A DNA stretch of 14,982 nucleotides from Cudoniella acicularis (taxonomy: Eukaryota > Ascomycota > Leotiomycetes > Helotiales > Helotiaceae), in assembly GCA_013054445.1 (NCBI GenBank), contig JAAMPI010001395.1, positions 1-14,982 on the forward strand, read 5' to 3'. Every line of letters begins with the position of its first letter. Within the stretch, counting starts at the first letter, position 1. Made by a program: the position numbers and the translations under genes. A model generated the notes under the pieces. That model had not been told where the DNA came from, made no database searches, and saw only the letters and a program-made list of their open reading frames with translations. Of this stretch, positions 1 to 10,108 are shown piece by piece.

Positions 1-943
1 TTATAGAAAATTCTAGAATGAACCCGACGTATATTCCAAGCATCAGGAATTAAAATTCAGGTCGAGACCTCTTGATTCATAGCAATTGAAGCTCCCTCTG
101 TGCTCAACAACAGCCGTGGTTGAGAAGTGATGAAGAGACGACAGTGCGACGGCCCCCCCCCCCCCCCAATGCAACACTTCAAGAGATAAGCACCCCAATT
201 TCATTTTCTTGATATTAAAAACCATCAATCCCGACTGTCAACAAATAAAACCTTAATTCTCTAAATAAAACTAGGTGGCTGCTTTAATAAATTGAAGTGT
301 TGTACCCCGGTACACCCCGAGGTTCGCTTCGACCAATGTTTGAGAACCTACTCGTCAGCCTGCCAATTTGACTTCGATCAACCGTAATGCAGTATTTCCC
401 ATTAAAAACTTTGATTGAAGGAGCATCCCATATCATAGTCTCTCGCGTTTGCTTACCTTGAAATCATCTAGGATTAGATTTTACAATTGTCGGTGCCTCT
501 AATGGCGGAAAAAACAAAGCGAGTTACGGATTGCCGATGCGGAATAGAGAACTTGGCACGTTGAGCAGAATATTTACTAGTATTAATAACACTGCCTGAG
601 AGTGGAGTGTTGTCAAGAGATTGGCATTCTTAATGGCTATGTTGCAAGTGTTGCTTGCAATTAGAGAAATAGTAGTGGCAGCGCATTGAAGTAATAAAGA
701 GTAGTGATCGCTCCATCTCCTTGTTTGCAGAACAATATTATGGCCAGGGAAGATTAGATCAGATTTGGTAGAGTGAATTTGGCTTGTTTACATCTATTCC
801 AGTTGCTCGTCTAGAGTCCAAGGTCAGTCAGTGAATTCGTTGTTTGCGACCGCATTCGCCTCCCTAAATTTTCGCGTCTCCCATCCAACTATGCTCAATC
901 TTCAACATTCGAAAGCCACAATACCTCAACAAGCGTCGCCAGG
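1..943. other. Intergenic region, no gene recognised
   Basis: AT-rich sequence with frequent stops in all frames and no protein I recognise. It holds a C15 homopolymer (listed separately) and a small palindrome at 301-314 (arms TGTACC and GGTACA around CC). The last 100 nt or so before 944 are the presumed promoter and 5' UTR of the rhodopsin-like gene. I found no clear TATA box, tRNA or transposon terminus. Confidence 0.6.
153..167. repeat. C15 homopolymer
   Basis: Fifteen consecutive C residues lie in otherwise AT-rich intergenic DNA. This is seen directly. The length is probably variable between isolates and easily miscounted in sequencing. Confidence 0.95.
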
Positions 944-2352
944 ATGGCTCCGTGGGTATACAATGCCACGGAGGCCGTCTGTGCCGAATCAAAGTACAAG
1001 ACGATCATCGCCGTGGCCCTTACCCTCAACACCTTAGCTGTTTTGACTGTCGGCTTGAGAGTCTTCGTCCGAATCAAGCTTCTGAATCATTCTGGATGGG
1101 ATGATTGTGCCGCCGTTTTCTCAGCCGTACGTCGCAACAGCTTTCCTCGCTCAAATAGAGCTGATCTTTTTCTGCGCTTTAGGCTTGCAGTGTCGTCTAT
1201 ACAACTCTCACGATCGTTCGTAAGTCTCAACCCTCCAGGCACTCTTCCCACGGCTTGGAATCTTCTGACCACTTCCACAGAATCGAGGTACGGCCTGGGG
1301 CTACCTCTTACTTTACGACCGCCAGAAAACGTCAAATTGTGGACCACAGTATATCACCCCTAAAGTCTTAAAGCAATCGACCGATGTTAATGTTTATTGC
1401 AGACCAATTTCGCCGGCCGACCATTTTACATGTTGGGCCTTATGGGTTTCAAAGTCGCGCTCTGCCTCGGCTACCTTCGAATTCTCTCCAGAGGCAAGAA
1501 GACATATCGACAAGTGATTTGGGGAGTTATGATTGCTTGTGTAGTCTCCCACGTCGTTGGAACGTTATTCCTGGTTTTAGTGTGCCTTCCAGTAAGGGTT
1601 ATTCACTGCTCACATATTGTCCCGTTCTTGATCTAATTCTCTTCCACAGCTCAAGAAATCATGGGAACCATATGTACAAGGAGTTTGCCTTCCAACAGGA
1701 ACTATTTTCTATACCTTCAGCGCAACCTCAATCTTTTTCGACGTCCTTATCTTCTTTCTGCCAATGCCCTTCCTCCGGGATTTGCAAATGAGCGATCGAA
1801 AAAAGTATGGCTTGATGGCATTGTTCTTACTCGGGCTCTTCACGACCGTCTGTTCAATTCTGAGAATCGTCCAAATAATTGCCGAGCAAGAGACTGGTGA
1901 TTTGACTTATTTGGTCTTATGGTCAGCTGTGGAACTAAACGTTGGCGTACGAACTTCATTCCCCTGAACTCCTTCGCAGAAGACTAACACCGTGGCAGAT
2001 CATCCTCACTTGTTTACCGGTTATCAAGACGCTTTACCCTCTGATCTGCGAAAAGCTTTACTCCAAGAAGACTCGAACTCAACCCTCCACCACCGTTCTC
2101 GAAGACAAGCAGGCCCCTCGACATCCAGGAAAAGGCATCAAATCGTCCTCGACTTTCAGCAGATACCGATCCGATAAAATCAGCTGCAACGAAAGCCAGC
2201 TGACGATTTGGTGCTCGCCGGGCGAATCTTCTCCTACGCTTATCGACGAGAAGCGACAGACATTTAATAGTGAGATTGAGTTTCAGGCTGAGGAACAGTC
2301 GAATTTAAGCTCGAGTGGTAGTCCGAAAGATCAGGAGTTTCTTAACGTGTGA
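944..2352 (+). CDS. Fungal rhodopsin-like seven-helix integral membrane protein
   Basis: Six exons: 944-1126, 1183-1219, 1281-1348, 1403-1591, 1650-1946, 1999-2352, giving 375 aa with all junctions in frame. The start has A at -3 and G at +4. Seven hydrophobic segments are visible, roughly at residues 18-43, 54-73, 105-123, 134-158, 170-195, 203-225 and 243-270. The hallmarks of the fungal rhodopsin-like (SAT4-type) family are present in order: WDD after helix 1, YGLG and a PPEN block before helix 3, YLRIL closing helix 3, and W-x-x-VE-x-NVG in the last helix, followed by an acidic, Ser-rich cytoplasmic tail of about 100 aa. The family is widespread in Pezizomycotina and mostly uncharacterised; some members carry an N-terminal CFEM domain, absent here. 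No retinal-binding lysine is claimed. The donor GTATAT of intron 3 is weak, but the frame and family alignment support it. The gene looks functional. Its role is unknown, plausibly a plasma-membrane receptor-like protein. Confidence 0.9.
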
Positions 2353-2864
2353 TCTTGTTGTAAGGATCATCGTGGTGGTATGAAAGCTCTGGCTTTGTTC
2401 GCATGGTTATCAATCAACGTTGCATCAGGCACTGTCTTTAGAGAGTTACATAATTCGGTATCAGCAATAAGCTAGAGTAGAGTCTCTATGACTTGAATTC
2501 AAACTTGTTTCTCCATTGACCAAGTAAACCTGTGATAATGTGTGCGCCGAGTTACAACGCTTGAAGCTATTCACAAACCTTGGCATGCTATGCGTAACGA
2601 CATGCCAACCAATCGTGGCTCCCTGTAGATGGTGGCGCTGAATCCTTGTCCGCTCTGCAGATTCTATTTCTGTCTTCTTCCGCAACGTCAGATCTAACCT
2701 CGCAGCTTCACAAGTTGAATCACTCTTCGGCTTTTCGTTCGACTTTAATGGAAATGTTCTCTCGCCCACAAAGTGTTTCGAGGATCTTTACCGAGGTGTA
2801 TATCTGTCGTTGTTACCCCGCCTTTACCACCTAAAGCTGCATTTCCGGTCACGAGGCTCTCAAC
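2353..2864. other. Intergenic region between the rhodopsin-like and HET genes
   Basis: No protein is recognised on either strand; a minus-strand reading frame at 2461-2769 has no family features. The 3' half is the presumed promoter of the HET gene. It holds a 12-mer, TGTTACCCCGCC, at 2811-2822 that recurs upstream of the ankyrin/SEC-C pseudogene. Confidence 0.6.
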
Positions 2865-5319
2865 ATGAATCGGTTTTACAGGAAGTCCAAAGAGTCAAGG
2901 TTACCGAAACTGCCTGATAATAATGTAGCAAAGGCGTACCCAAAGAAAACTGAGTCTCTAGAGGACACTGGCTATTATTTCGAATGGCCCAAGCCTGGCG
3001 CGAAGAGCGTTTTTGTCCGTTTTTACTCGCGCCCTGAGACAACCGCACTCGTCAGAGTGGAAGAGCTAGACGCTACTGGTAAAACCTTTGGGAAAGTGCT
3101 CCGGATTCCATTCAATCGCGACCCTTTTGGGACGGTTATATATTATAATTTCCTGGTAAATGGCAAAGGCCAACTTTTGGATGAGTATAACAACCTTGAG
3201 AGCGTCGTGGGCGACGAGGGGTTTACATTCTATACTCTGAATGTTGTCTCGCAACCTCGTACACTTCCGAGCCATGACAGGCGTGGACAGACCTTGAAAG
3301 GTAGCCGATCTGATGGTATATCTGTGCGTCGTTCTTTCTGAGTTAAAATGTTGTCTGAGAGTCATCACCAACTAATGAATGCCTTAGCCAGAGCCGAACA
3401 TTTATCACAGACTTGATTTTGACAGTCATGAGTTCCGAATCCTAACACTGCATTCGGCGCCGGAAGAATTTATGTTGGAGGGTTCATTGACGCATGCATC
3501 TCTGATTGATCCACCGTCTTACACTGCGTTATCTTACCATTGGGGAGACCCAAAACATACGAAGAAAATGGCCATCAATGGAGTCAAGGTCGATATAACG
3601 CTCAACCTTTACTCTGCCTTGGAAAGAATTCGAACCATGATCTCATTGGGCCCGAAAAAGCGGAACAACAAGTATTTGCTATGGGTCGACGCTCTTTGCA
3701 TAAACCAAGACGACAACGTAGAAAAAAGTCACCAAATTCGCAGTATGATCCAGATTTATTCTCGTGCGAAAGATGTTTTATGCTACGTGGGAGAAAATCG
3801 CGAAATCGAGTGTCAACTGGCTGAAATACAAAACATAATACCCCGAAACGAGCAAACCTGGACGGATCAAACATGGAATTCATTAAACATCTTGTTTAGC
3901 TTGCCATATTGGAGAAGAGTTTGGATCATTCAGGAAATTTCGGTATCAACCAGTGTTAGAATAGTATGTGGCAGTGTCGTAATGCCATGGGAAAACGTCT
4001 CTGCTATCTTGAAAATGATGAAAGATGCAACGCCCAAATTCCGTGGTGTTTCGGGAAGACACTCTTATCAGGAAGCAATGCATCTCTTGGAATTTCGAGA
4101 GAGATTTACACTCAAAGGAGAACGGATCAATCTAATGGACGCTCTGAAATGGAGCTGTACGGCGTTGGCAACGGACCCAAGAGACAAAATATTCTCTCTC
4201 CTGGGGCTCTGTCATGATACGCAGACCTTGGTTCCACTTCCAAACTACAAACAGCCCTTTCCAGTAATATTTGGGGATATGACTGGTGCAATGATCAGCT
4301 TTGATCGTTCACTGGACATCATCTGTCTACAAGGTTCCAAGCCGTCTACTAAAAATCCCGAGTTGCCTAGCTGGGTACCCAACTGGACTCCATTCATGAC
4401 TGCCTTGGAGTCGCAATTTCAGGAGTGGCACAGAAGATATTCTTTCAATCCCGTTTTACAAGGTTCCAATTATCAAAAACTTAAAGTAAACGGAATACTC
4501 TTCGGAGATGTGTCCAATCATATCAGTTCTGTAATGGCCCCTTCCGATGAGCCAGTATTTCAAACTGGGCTGCGATTACCCTGGCTTTCATCCGTTCAGT
4601 CTTTGAGAGGAGAGATCCCTGGACTACGAGATAGCTCTTCGACTCAGTTTCAAACCCGCGACGCTATATGGAGAACACTAACCATGAACTCCCTAGTAAA
4701 TAAAATGTCCGGTGAAGCTGCGAGAAGTTGTTTTTCGAGTTTGTGGCGACCAGAGGGACGTGGCACAGTGCAGAACCTTGCACTCATGTAAACACACCAT
4801 TTATTTGTTTTCTCACCAGAAGCACATTTTTCAGTTCATTCTCAAAGCATTCTCGTCAAATATTGCAAGGCTAATTTTTGAAGTGAATGGATTGATCGCA
4901 ACGCTCAGATGGCAATTGATCGACGGGTGCTACACCATTGGTCACGTTGCTCAACAAACCCTAAGAATCCCAAAGGACACACCACCGAGGAATTGCACAC
5001 ATTCATCGAAGCTCTGGAGAAAACATTAGCAAGTGGTATGAAACTTGTGCGAATAAACGCTGCGGGATATGTGGCAACCCTCGCAATGGTCCCTGCCGAT
5101 ACACAAAAAGATGATTTGGTGTACTGTCTGAGGGGTTGCAGTATTCCTGTTGTCCTGAGGGCAATAGGTGATCCAACAACCACTGACCCAATTGAAATGC
5201 GAGTCATTGGCGGGGCTTATTTCCATTCCGATGTAAGAGAAGGTTCGATACTGTCAAAACTCATGAAGTCAGTGGCAGAAGAAGACATAGAGGGGTGGGA
5301 TGATTTAACTATAGTATGA
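2865..5319 (+). CDS. HET-domain protein with an N-terminal CBM48/AMPK-beta-like domain
   Basis: Three exons: 2865-3323, 3388-4787 and 4884-5319, giving 764 aa. The ATG is the first after an in-frame TAA, about 33 nt upstream. Intron 1 (64 nt, GTGCGT donor, CTAAT branch) and intron 2 (96 nt, GTAAAC donor, CTAAT nine nt before the AG) both restore frame. The HET domain (heterokaryon incompatibility, linked to allorecognition cell death in fungi) shows its three usual blocks: YTALSYHWGD at about 198-207, LWVDALCINQDD at about 251-262 and LPYWRRVWIIQE at about 325-336. DPRDKIFSLLGL follows at about 416-427, and the C terminus has the common GYV-MVPAD-DLV-G-PVVLR region. Residues 36-128 are unusual for the family: FEW, then GAKSVFV, RIPF, YYNFLVNG and LNVV, in the order and spacing of AMPK-beta glycogen-binding (CBM48, E-set) domains. 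That assignment is inference. The gene appears intact. Confidence 0.9.
3324..3387 (+). other. Intron 1 of the HET gene, at the domain boundary
   Basis: The intron has a GTGCGT donor and a CCTTAG acceptor, with ACTAATGA as branch sequence about 12 nt before the acceptor; it is 64 nt, phase 0. An alternative donor, GTATAT at 3316, would break the frame. The intron separates the N-terminal domain exon from the HET exon, as expected if the two modules were joined by exon shuffling or gene fusion. Confidence 0.8.
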
Positions 5320-5720
5320 ATCTCATAATTTTTTATTTATGTCATATATATGTATATATAAGTACCGTCGGGGTATGAGGCAAGGTAGTCAGTCGTCAGC
5401 TGAGGGTACAATTTCAGCTGACTGAGTAGGAGATTTTTATTCAATATCCTGGGTTATACTGCCACTATGCAAAAAGAATGGCATGAGGGGAAATCCAGGT
5501 AAGTCACTAGTTTAGAATACATGTGTTCCTAGATTTACTGCACACATGTTAACCTTTAAGAATGAAGTGAGTCTCGTGGCTGTTACCCCGCCCCCTAACC
5601 CCTTAAATTTAACCTAGGAGTGTGTGCACAGTGGTTGGCTCGTGTGCACCCTGTTCCCAAACACCAAAGTTCGCGTCTTCCCTCCCACAACGCGCCAAAC
5701 AACCTCAACCCCAAGACAAT
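5320..5720. other. Intergenic region between the HET gene and the ankyrin/SEC-C pseudogene
   Basis: This contains an alternating TA-rich stretch (about 5341-5361), a 9-bp-stem hairpin at 5395-5422, a 7-bp inverted repeat (5519-5525 with 5543-5549) and the second copy of the 12-mer TGTTACCCCGCC (5581-5592). The last 130 nt are C-rich, as is common for fungal 5' UTRs. No gene is recognised. Confidence 0.6.
5395..5422. repeat. Inverted repeat / potential hairpin downstream of the HET gene
   Basis: The arms GTCAGCTGA (5395-5403) and TCAGCTGAC (5414-5422) are perfectly complementary around a 10-nt loop. The hairpin lies 76 nt after the HET stop codon, probably in its 3' UTR. Each arm contains the palindrome CAGCTG. 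A role in RNA stability, or as a factor-binding dyad, is only inference. Confidence 0.7.
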
Positions 5721-6583
5721 ATGGCAAATCTATCCAGCGGAACGCACATTCTCTCTGGATTAGAATCCCAAAGACTTCGCACATTTTGCTCATCCGAGAC
5801 ACTCTCTGCTAACGATCTCGACGATTGTGCCATCCTCCTACAAAATGGTATCCTCTCCACCATTCGCGACGACTTCGAAAACCGGGCTAAGCAATCTAAT
5901 ATCGAAAAGGCCAGAGAAGCACTTGCAGCCATTCAATATGGTCCGACCAGAATTTCGCTGTTCAACTTCCTACTCCAACTCACAATCCTCAACCCCTCAT
6001 CACGACCTCTCTACAAGTTGCACGATATCTCGCACTGGCGGCTGAAGTTCCTGTCGATACAACGGATCTAAGTGGTACGACGGCGTTATGCGTTCGATTT
6101 CTACAAAACCTTATTTGGACAAAGAGTTCGCCGAGCTCCTGCTGCGGGGCGGCGCCCAGGTTAATAAGAGGAATCGATATAGTTGACAACTGCTCATGAC
6201 ATTGTTATGGCGAGGGACTTGACTAGTGAGAGCAAGAAAAAGACGGTTGACACATTGGCATTCTTTGTAGAGAAGGGCAGCGATTTGGACATAAAGGATG
6301 GCGATGGAGTTAGTGCAAGGAGGATTGATACCACGGTGTTGAGAATGGTTCCGGAGCTTGGAGCTGTTCTCAATCCTACAAGTAGCGGCGTCAATACGGC
6401 TGGAAGAAGTGGTGGCATGGCTGTTGGGGCCAAAATTGGGCGAAACGATCCCTGCCAGTGCGGAATAAGAAGAAGTATAAGGTCTGCTGTGGCAAGAATC
6501 GAGTGGCCCCCCGGCCCTCTCGTTGGAGCCCGCTTCTCGACAATCTGCACACACTAGCACACGGTCGAGTGCTTGCGAATTGA
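5721..6583 (+). pseudogene. Broken ankyrin-type protein with C-terminal SEC-C motif
   Basis: The frame starts at ATG 5721 in good context. Homology-like sequence continues through successive frames with no stretch of intron-like sequence to explain the changes. Breaks fall near 5940, 6084, 6179 and 6463; each changes frame by -1. Ankyrin-like signatures read across them: a VARYLALAAE helix and D-LSGTTAL near 6017-6085, then EFAELLLRGGAQVNKRN near 6125-6173, then TAHDIVMARD and LAFFVEKGSDLDIKDGDG from 6189 on. The C terminus is a SEC-C motif (a zinc-binding C-x-C...CC element): GRNDPCQCG in one frame, and after the last break KKKYKVCCGK in the next frame, ending at the stop 6581-6583. The family is otherwise uncharacterised, probably a protein-interaction protein. 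As it stands no complete product can be made, so I call a pseudogene, with sequencing error as the alternative. Confidence 0.8.
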
Positions 6584-7636
6584 CGGGAGGCAAATCAGTT
6601 GACTCCTTCATCTGGGCTCTGACATTTGTATGACCTAAGCGCAAGCAAGTGCTTACGTCCAATACCATTTGCTTCTGCCTCCCTTCGGTCTGTTCCCCTC
6701 TTTGCTATGTTGTATTTTGGCTTTGTCAGGCTGGGCTACTCCATCCTAGGCATCCTTTGCTATCGCCCCACGAATCACCAACACGAACGGTTAAGGAATT
6801 CAGGCAAACCCTATGCCGATTCCTTCGAGACCGCCGTCCAATACTACGAGAGTATGCCCATCTGGCTATATATTTCTTTTATTCGTCCCCGCAAACAGCA
6901 CCTCCTCAACACTTTCAGATACCCAAGCAGCCCCTCCTGATGACCGGATTTGAAGCGGTTCTATATATTGGGTGTTCGGGGCCGAAACACAATGTGACAG
7001 AAATGGGAAAAGGAAACCTGCATAATGGAGAGACAGCATTGGGCAAAATCACCACCCACACCACGTATATCGAATTCTATATCTGCAGCTTCAGTTCTCA
7101 TGGAGCTGTGAGTCCTCGGAGCCTCAAGTTAACGATACAACAAGCCAATCAATCGGAGCCCTGTGGAAATAAATCTGATTTGCCGAGCTGCGGCAGTGTT
7201 GAATTAGCTCAGAGCTATGGTCCGACAATCCAAACAAGGAGCAATACACACCTTCCCAGCTTTGCTTGAGCGCAGAATTCCCCTCATTTCTAGCAACCCT
7301 TCCCTTGGGCCACGGCCAGACTGCTTCACGGCCTCGGAATCTGGCCTCGAGATCTTCCATTGAGTTGATAAACGAGGCAGCTGGAAGCTGGATTAAGACT
7401 GAAAAAATGGGAAGGAGAGACTGTTGGCTAATTCGTTTGGAAAAACCTTGAGCCTTCAGATGACGCTGACGGATTACTTTGTTTCCTAATTGTAATACGG
7501 CTATAACCGAGCGTTGTTCGGGTTTATGTTGGGACTGATAAGCCATGCGAGAAGTCATAAGCTCATTTTGACGACTCCAGCCACACCTCCAATATGCAAT
7601 CAGTCCCCAACTGATATCCCATTGTTTATACAGCAT
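6584..7636. other. 1-kb region with no recognisable gene
   Basis: Long open frames exist here (plus strand 6649-7269, minus strand 7124-7636), but neither has domain motifs, a plausible composition, or intron signals linking it to neighbours, and they overlap each other. The right-hand end is the presumed 3' UTR of the minus-strand glycosidase. I see no RNA gene or transposon end. Confidence 0.5.
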
Positions 7637-8317
7637 TTACTTGCAGACACCTCCAGTACAGGAAAGCTCACTCTTGCATGGTTGACTCACTGAGCAGGAC
7701 CATCCTATGCAACCCCAAGAGCACGGTTTGCAGACACCGCTCACACAATCAAAGTCTCCTTGGCAAGGAGATGAAGCGGGGCAGGACCTATCACGACCAG
7801 TCAGCCGCCGCATACATCTAAGGGGTGTCACAAGTAATATACCATCCAAGACATCCCCAATTGCAAGGAGAACATTTTCCGCTGACACACTGCAGTTGAT
7901 CCTTACATGGACTGGTTGCAGAGCATGCCCATCCCATACTGTAGCCAGAGTCAGCTCAGTCTATAGTCTCATGTTGCGCCAATCCACTTACCAGCCCCAA
8001 GTACACGGTTTACAGATCCCATTGCAGTCGAGATCTCCCTGGCAAGGCGATGCAGATGAGCAGGTCTGGATTTAGTCAGTGACACAAATACCGGTCGAAA
8101 AGAGTCGATGTAACTTACCCATCCCATACATCCCCAACTACAATCCCCACAAACTCCATTGTTGCACTGAAGTTGGTCTTTGCATAGGAAAGACTGCGAA
8201 CACTGCCATCCGCGACATCCCCATGTGCAGACAGAACACGTGTTCCCCGAATTGCAGTCCAAATCACCCTGACACGGTGACGAAGGGCTGCAGGTCCAGC
8301 CCAGACATCCCCATGTG
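7637..8317 (-). repeat. Six tandem ~29-residue Cys-rich repeats (coding)
   Basis: Six copies follow the catalytic domain. Each begins C-[TSN]-WGC-[LRMI]-GW and continues x-C-[SP]-x3-[PL]-C, then a four- to five-residue segment, C, and G-x-C; copy 1 has one extra residue, GNTC. Copies 1, 3 and 5 have QGDLDC or QGDFDC after the central PC; copies 2, 4 and 6 have KDQLQC (2 and 4) or KSELSC (6). Introns fall in copies 3, 4 and 5. The six or so cysteines per copy suggest small disulfide-knotted modules, perhaps carbohydrate-binding by analogy with CBM1, although the motif differs from CBM1 and I do not recognise a named family. Confidence 0.85.
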
Positions 8318-9509
8318 CAGCCTCCACTCGTTGTCCCACAAGTCCCATCGGTAATTGCAACGGAGGACTGAGTATCCAGCATGAACCGGCTCCAATCCAG
8401 CATGGCGGGGCTGGTATTCGCCTCGGCCAAAACCTTTGAGAGAGCTGACCATGCACCAGACGGTGAATTGTCTAAAGATACCTCATTGTTTCCACAACCA
8501 GAGCAGCTTTCTGAACCAGTCATAACATCCCAATAACTCCATGGGATACCCAGCGCGTTTAGCGCATGGCCTTGGGACGCGATATCCGCCGGCTTCCCTG
8601 CGCTGCCACCGTTATATACCCATTCCTCAGCAAGCACAAGCTTTCTAGCGGATTTAGCCTGCGTGATCAGACTCCCGGTGCTTGACATAAGGGTACACCA
8701 CGAAGCTCCAGCCGAAGTCTCCCGGACGATGAGAAGTAGCCGTGAATTGAGATAATGTCGAGCGCGGAACAGGAGAAGGCCTCACTGGGGAAGTTATTGC
8801 TCCCACTCAGCGCGCCGCCAATCGCACCTGTAGCCACACCAATGCCTGAGAGACCGACAGTATTCTTCAAATAGGTGGAGATGTCACAGATCCAGCCGGT
8901 TCCAGTAACATACGAATCATGCCCACCAACTCCTGGCTCGTTTTCCAGATCGATAGCCAAGATCACCTGCGAGAGCTGCGACCACGATTTACCGCCAAAA
9001 TTCTTGCTCGGATAGTTTCGCAAGATGTTATACAGACGGGTTTTAAACGCATTGCGAATCGTCCCATCGCTGTAAAAACTGCCCCAGTTCGTCCCCTTGT
9101 TCTGCATATACTGGCAATACGCATCGCAGGGCTGAGTGTATCCAGCGATCATGTTGGCGTCATGCAAGCCTAAAAGGACTTTCATCTGACCCCCTGACAC
9201 GCTGTACACATCGTACAGCATATCGTCGTAATGGTCAAGAACCGAACTAAGAGGAGACACGAAGGTCCCCATTGGGCCCTCGACATCGCTCCATGTCGCC
9301 TTGCTGTCGCCTTTCTCGGTGCTGTAGACCTCGGGCCGCACAAACGTCCGAATGAAGCGTGTACCAGAGTTGTGTAACGTGGTGATAATAGACCGCCGAG
9401 TGGTTTGGTCCAGTGTCGCGAGGAAGTAATGATTCGCTCCACCAAAGCTGTTAGATGCTATCGCAACGGTAGCAAGCGCTGCTAGGCTCGATATAGCGGA
9501 GAGTATCAT
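7637..9509 (-). pseudogene. Secreted GH5-like (clan GH-A) glycosidase with six Cys-rich repeats, one frameshift
   Basis: Minus-strand exons: 9509-8119, 8065-7992, 7938-7843 and 7787-7637; introns of 53, 53 and 55 nt with CTGAC-type branch sites. A frame break lies at about 8721: reading in frame 1 stops soon after HGYFSSSG, while the family-like continuation (ETSAGASW, then LVLAEEWVY) is in the -1 frame, at a GGG run. With that one base ignored the product would be about 570 aa. Order: signal peptide (residues 1-19, ending AIAS), catalytic domain with acid/base Glu in LENEPG (E191), HGY near 256-258, nucleophile Glu in AEEWVY (about 296), then from about residue 398 six repeats of C-x-WGC-x-GW-x-C...PC...C..G.C. 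Both catalytic Glu are present, so damage is recent or is a base-call error. The substrate is unknown; beta-mannan or beta-glucan are possible. It is probably secreted. Confidence 0.75.
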
Positions 9510-10108
9510 CGTAATGGTCGCGAGTGTTTATCCAACTTGGGGTTGCGAATAACTGGCGACTAGTTTCTCGGTGTTCTTTGAAAGAAATTATGCAGAGCGA
9601 TACCAGGATTTCTTCGGAATTAAAGCGCATGTACGTTTATTTGTGGTTCGTATTGATTTCTCGGCGGAATAAGATTGTTAGCTGCTCCACGTTCGTATGT
9701 CACTGTCGTACTCTCTATGGTATCAGGTCATGATCTTGTGCTCTGTCACTTTGTCACTCCGATCGGGCATCGCAAGCGAAGTCTAGCCTATGCTGAAGAC
9801 AAGTACAGTCAGATTGTTCAGCTGCATCCTTACGGCTTCTCTGAGTTTTACCCCTTTGGTTCAATGCTTCCTTTTTAATTTGGATACAAGCGAGACACAA
9901 TCCCTGTAAGATGGAAAGATTCGCAAAGTTGTTTAAAAATATGTAAGAGAATCAAGATGTGGAAAGTGAGGATTCTCTTCGATAGGCGGCCAGATTTCCG
10001 TTTTCTTTTGTGGCGTTACGAGAACAATCTGGGTATTATGACAACTCAATTAGGCTGTTCAAAAAGACGTGAATGTAGGTCATCCTTATGCAGCAGACAG
10101 GAATTATT

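Noticed and set aside
2461..2769. 102-codon minus-strand open frame between the first two genes
   Set aside because: It has no recognisable motif and lies in the probable promoter region of the HET gene.
3316..3323. Alternative donor GTATAT at 3316 for HET intron 1
   Set aside because: Using it with the only good acceptor (3387) leaves the HET exon out of frame; GTGCGT at 3324 keeps phase 0.
6649..7269. 206-codon open frame on the plus strand
   Set aside because: It has no domain or signal features and an odd Cys/Pro/His-rich start, overlaps another open frame, and has no supporting splice or family evidence. It is probably chance.
7124..7636. 170-codon minus-strand open frame just downstream of the glycosidase stop
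   Set aside because: It begins exactly after the glycosidase stop codon, shows no recognisable motif, and most likely falls in its 3' UTR.
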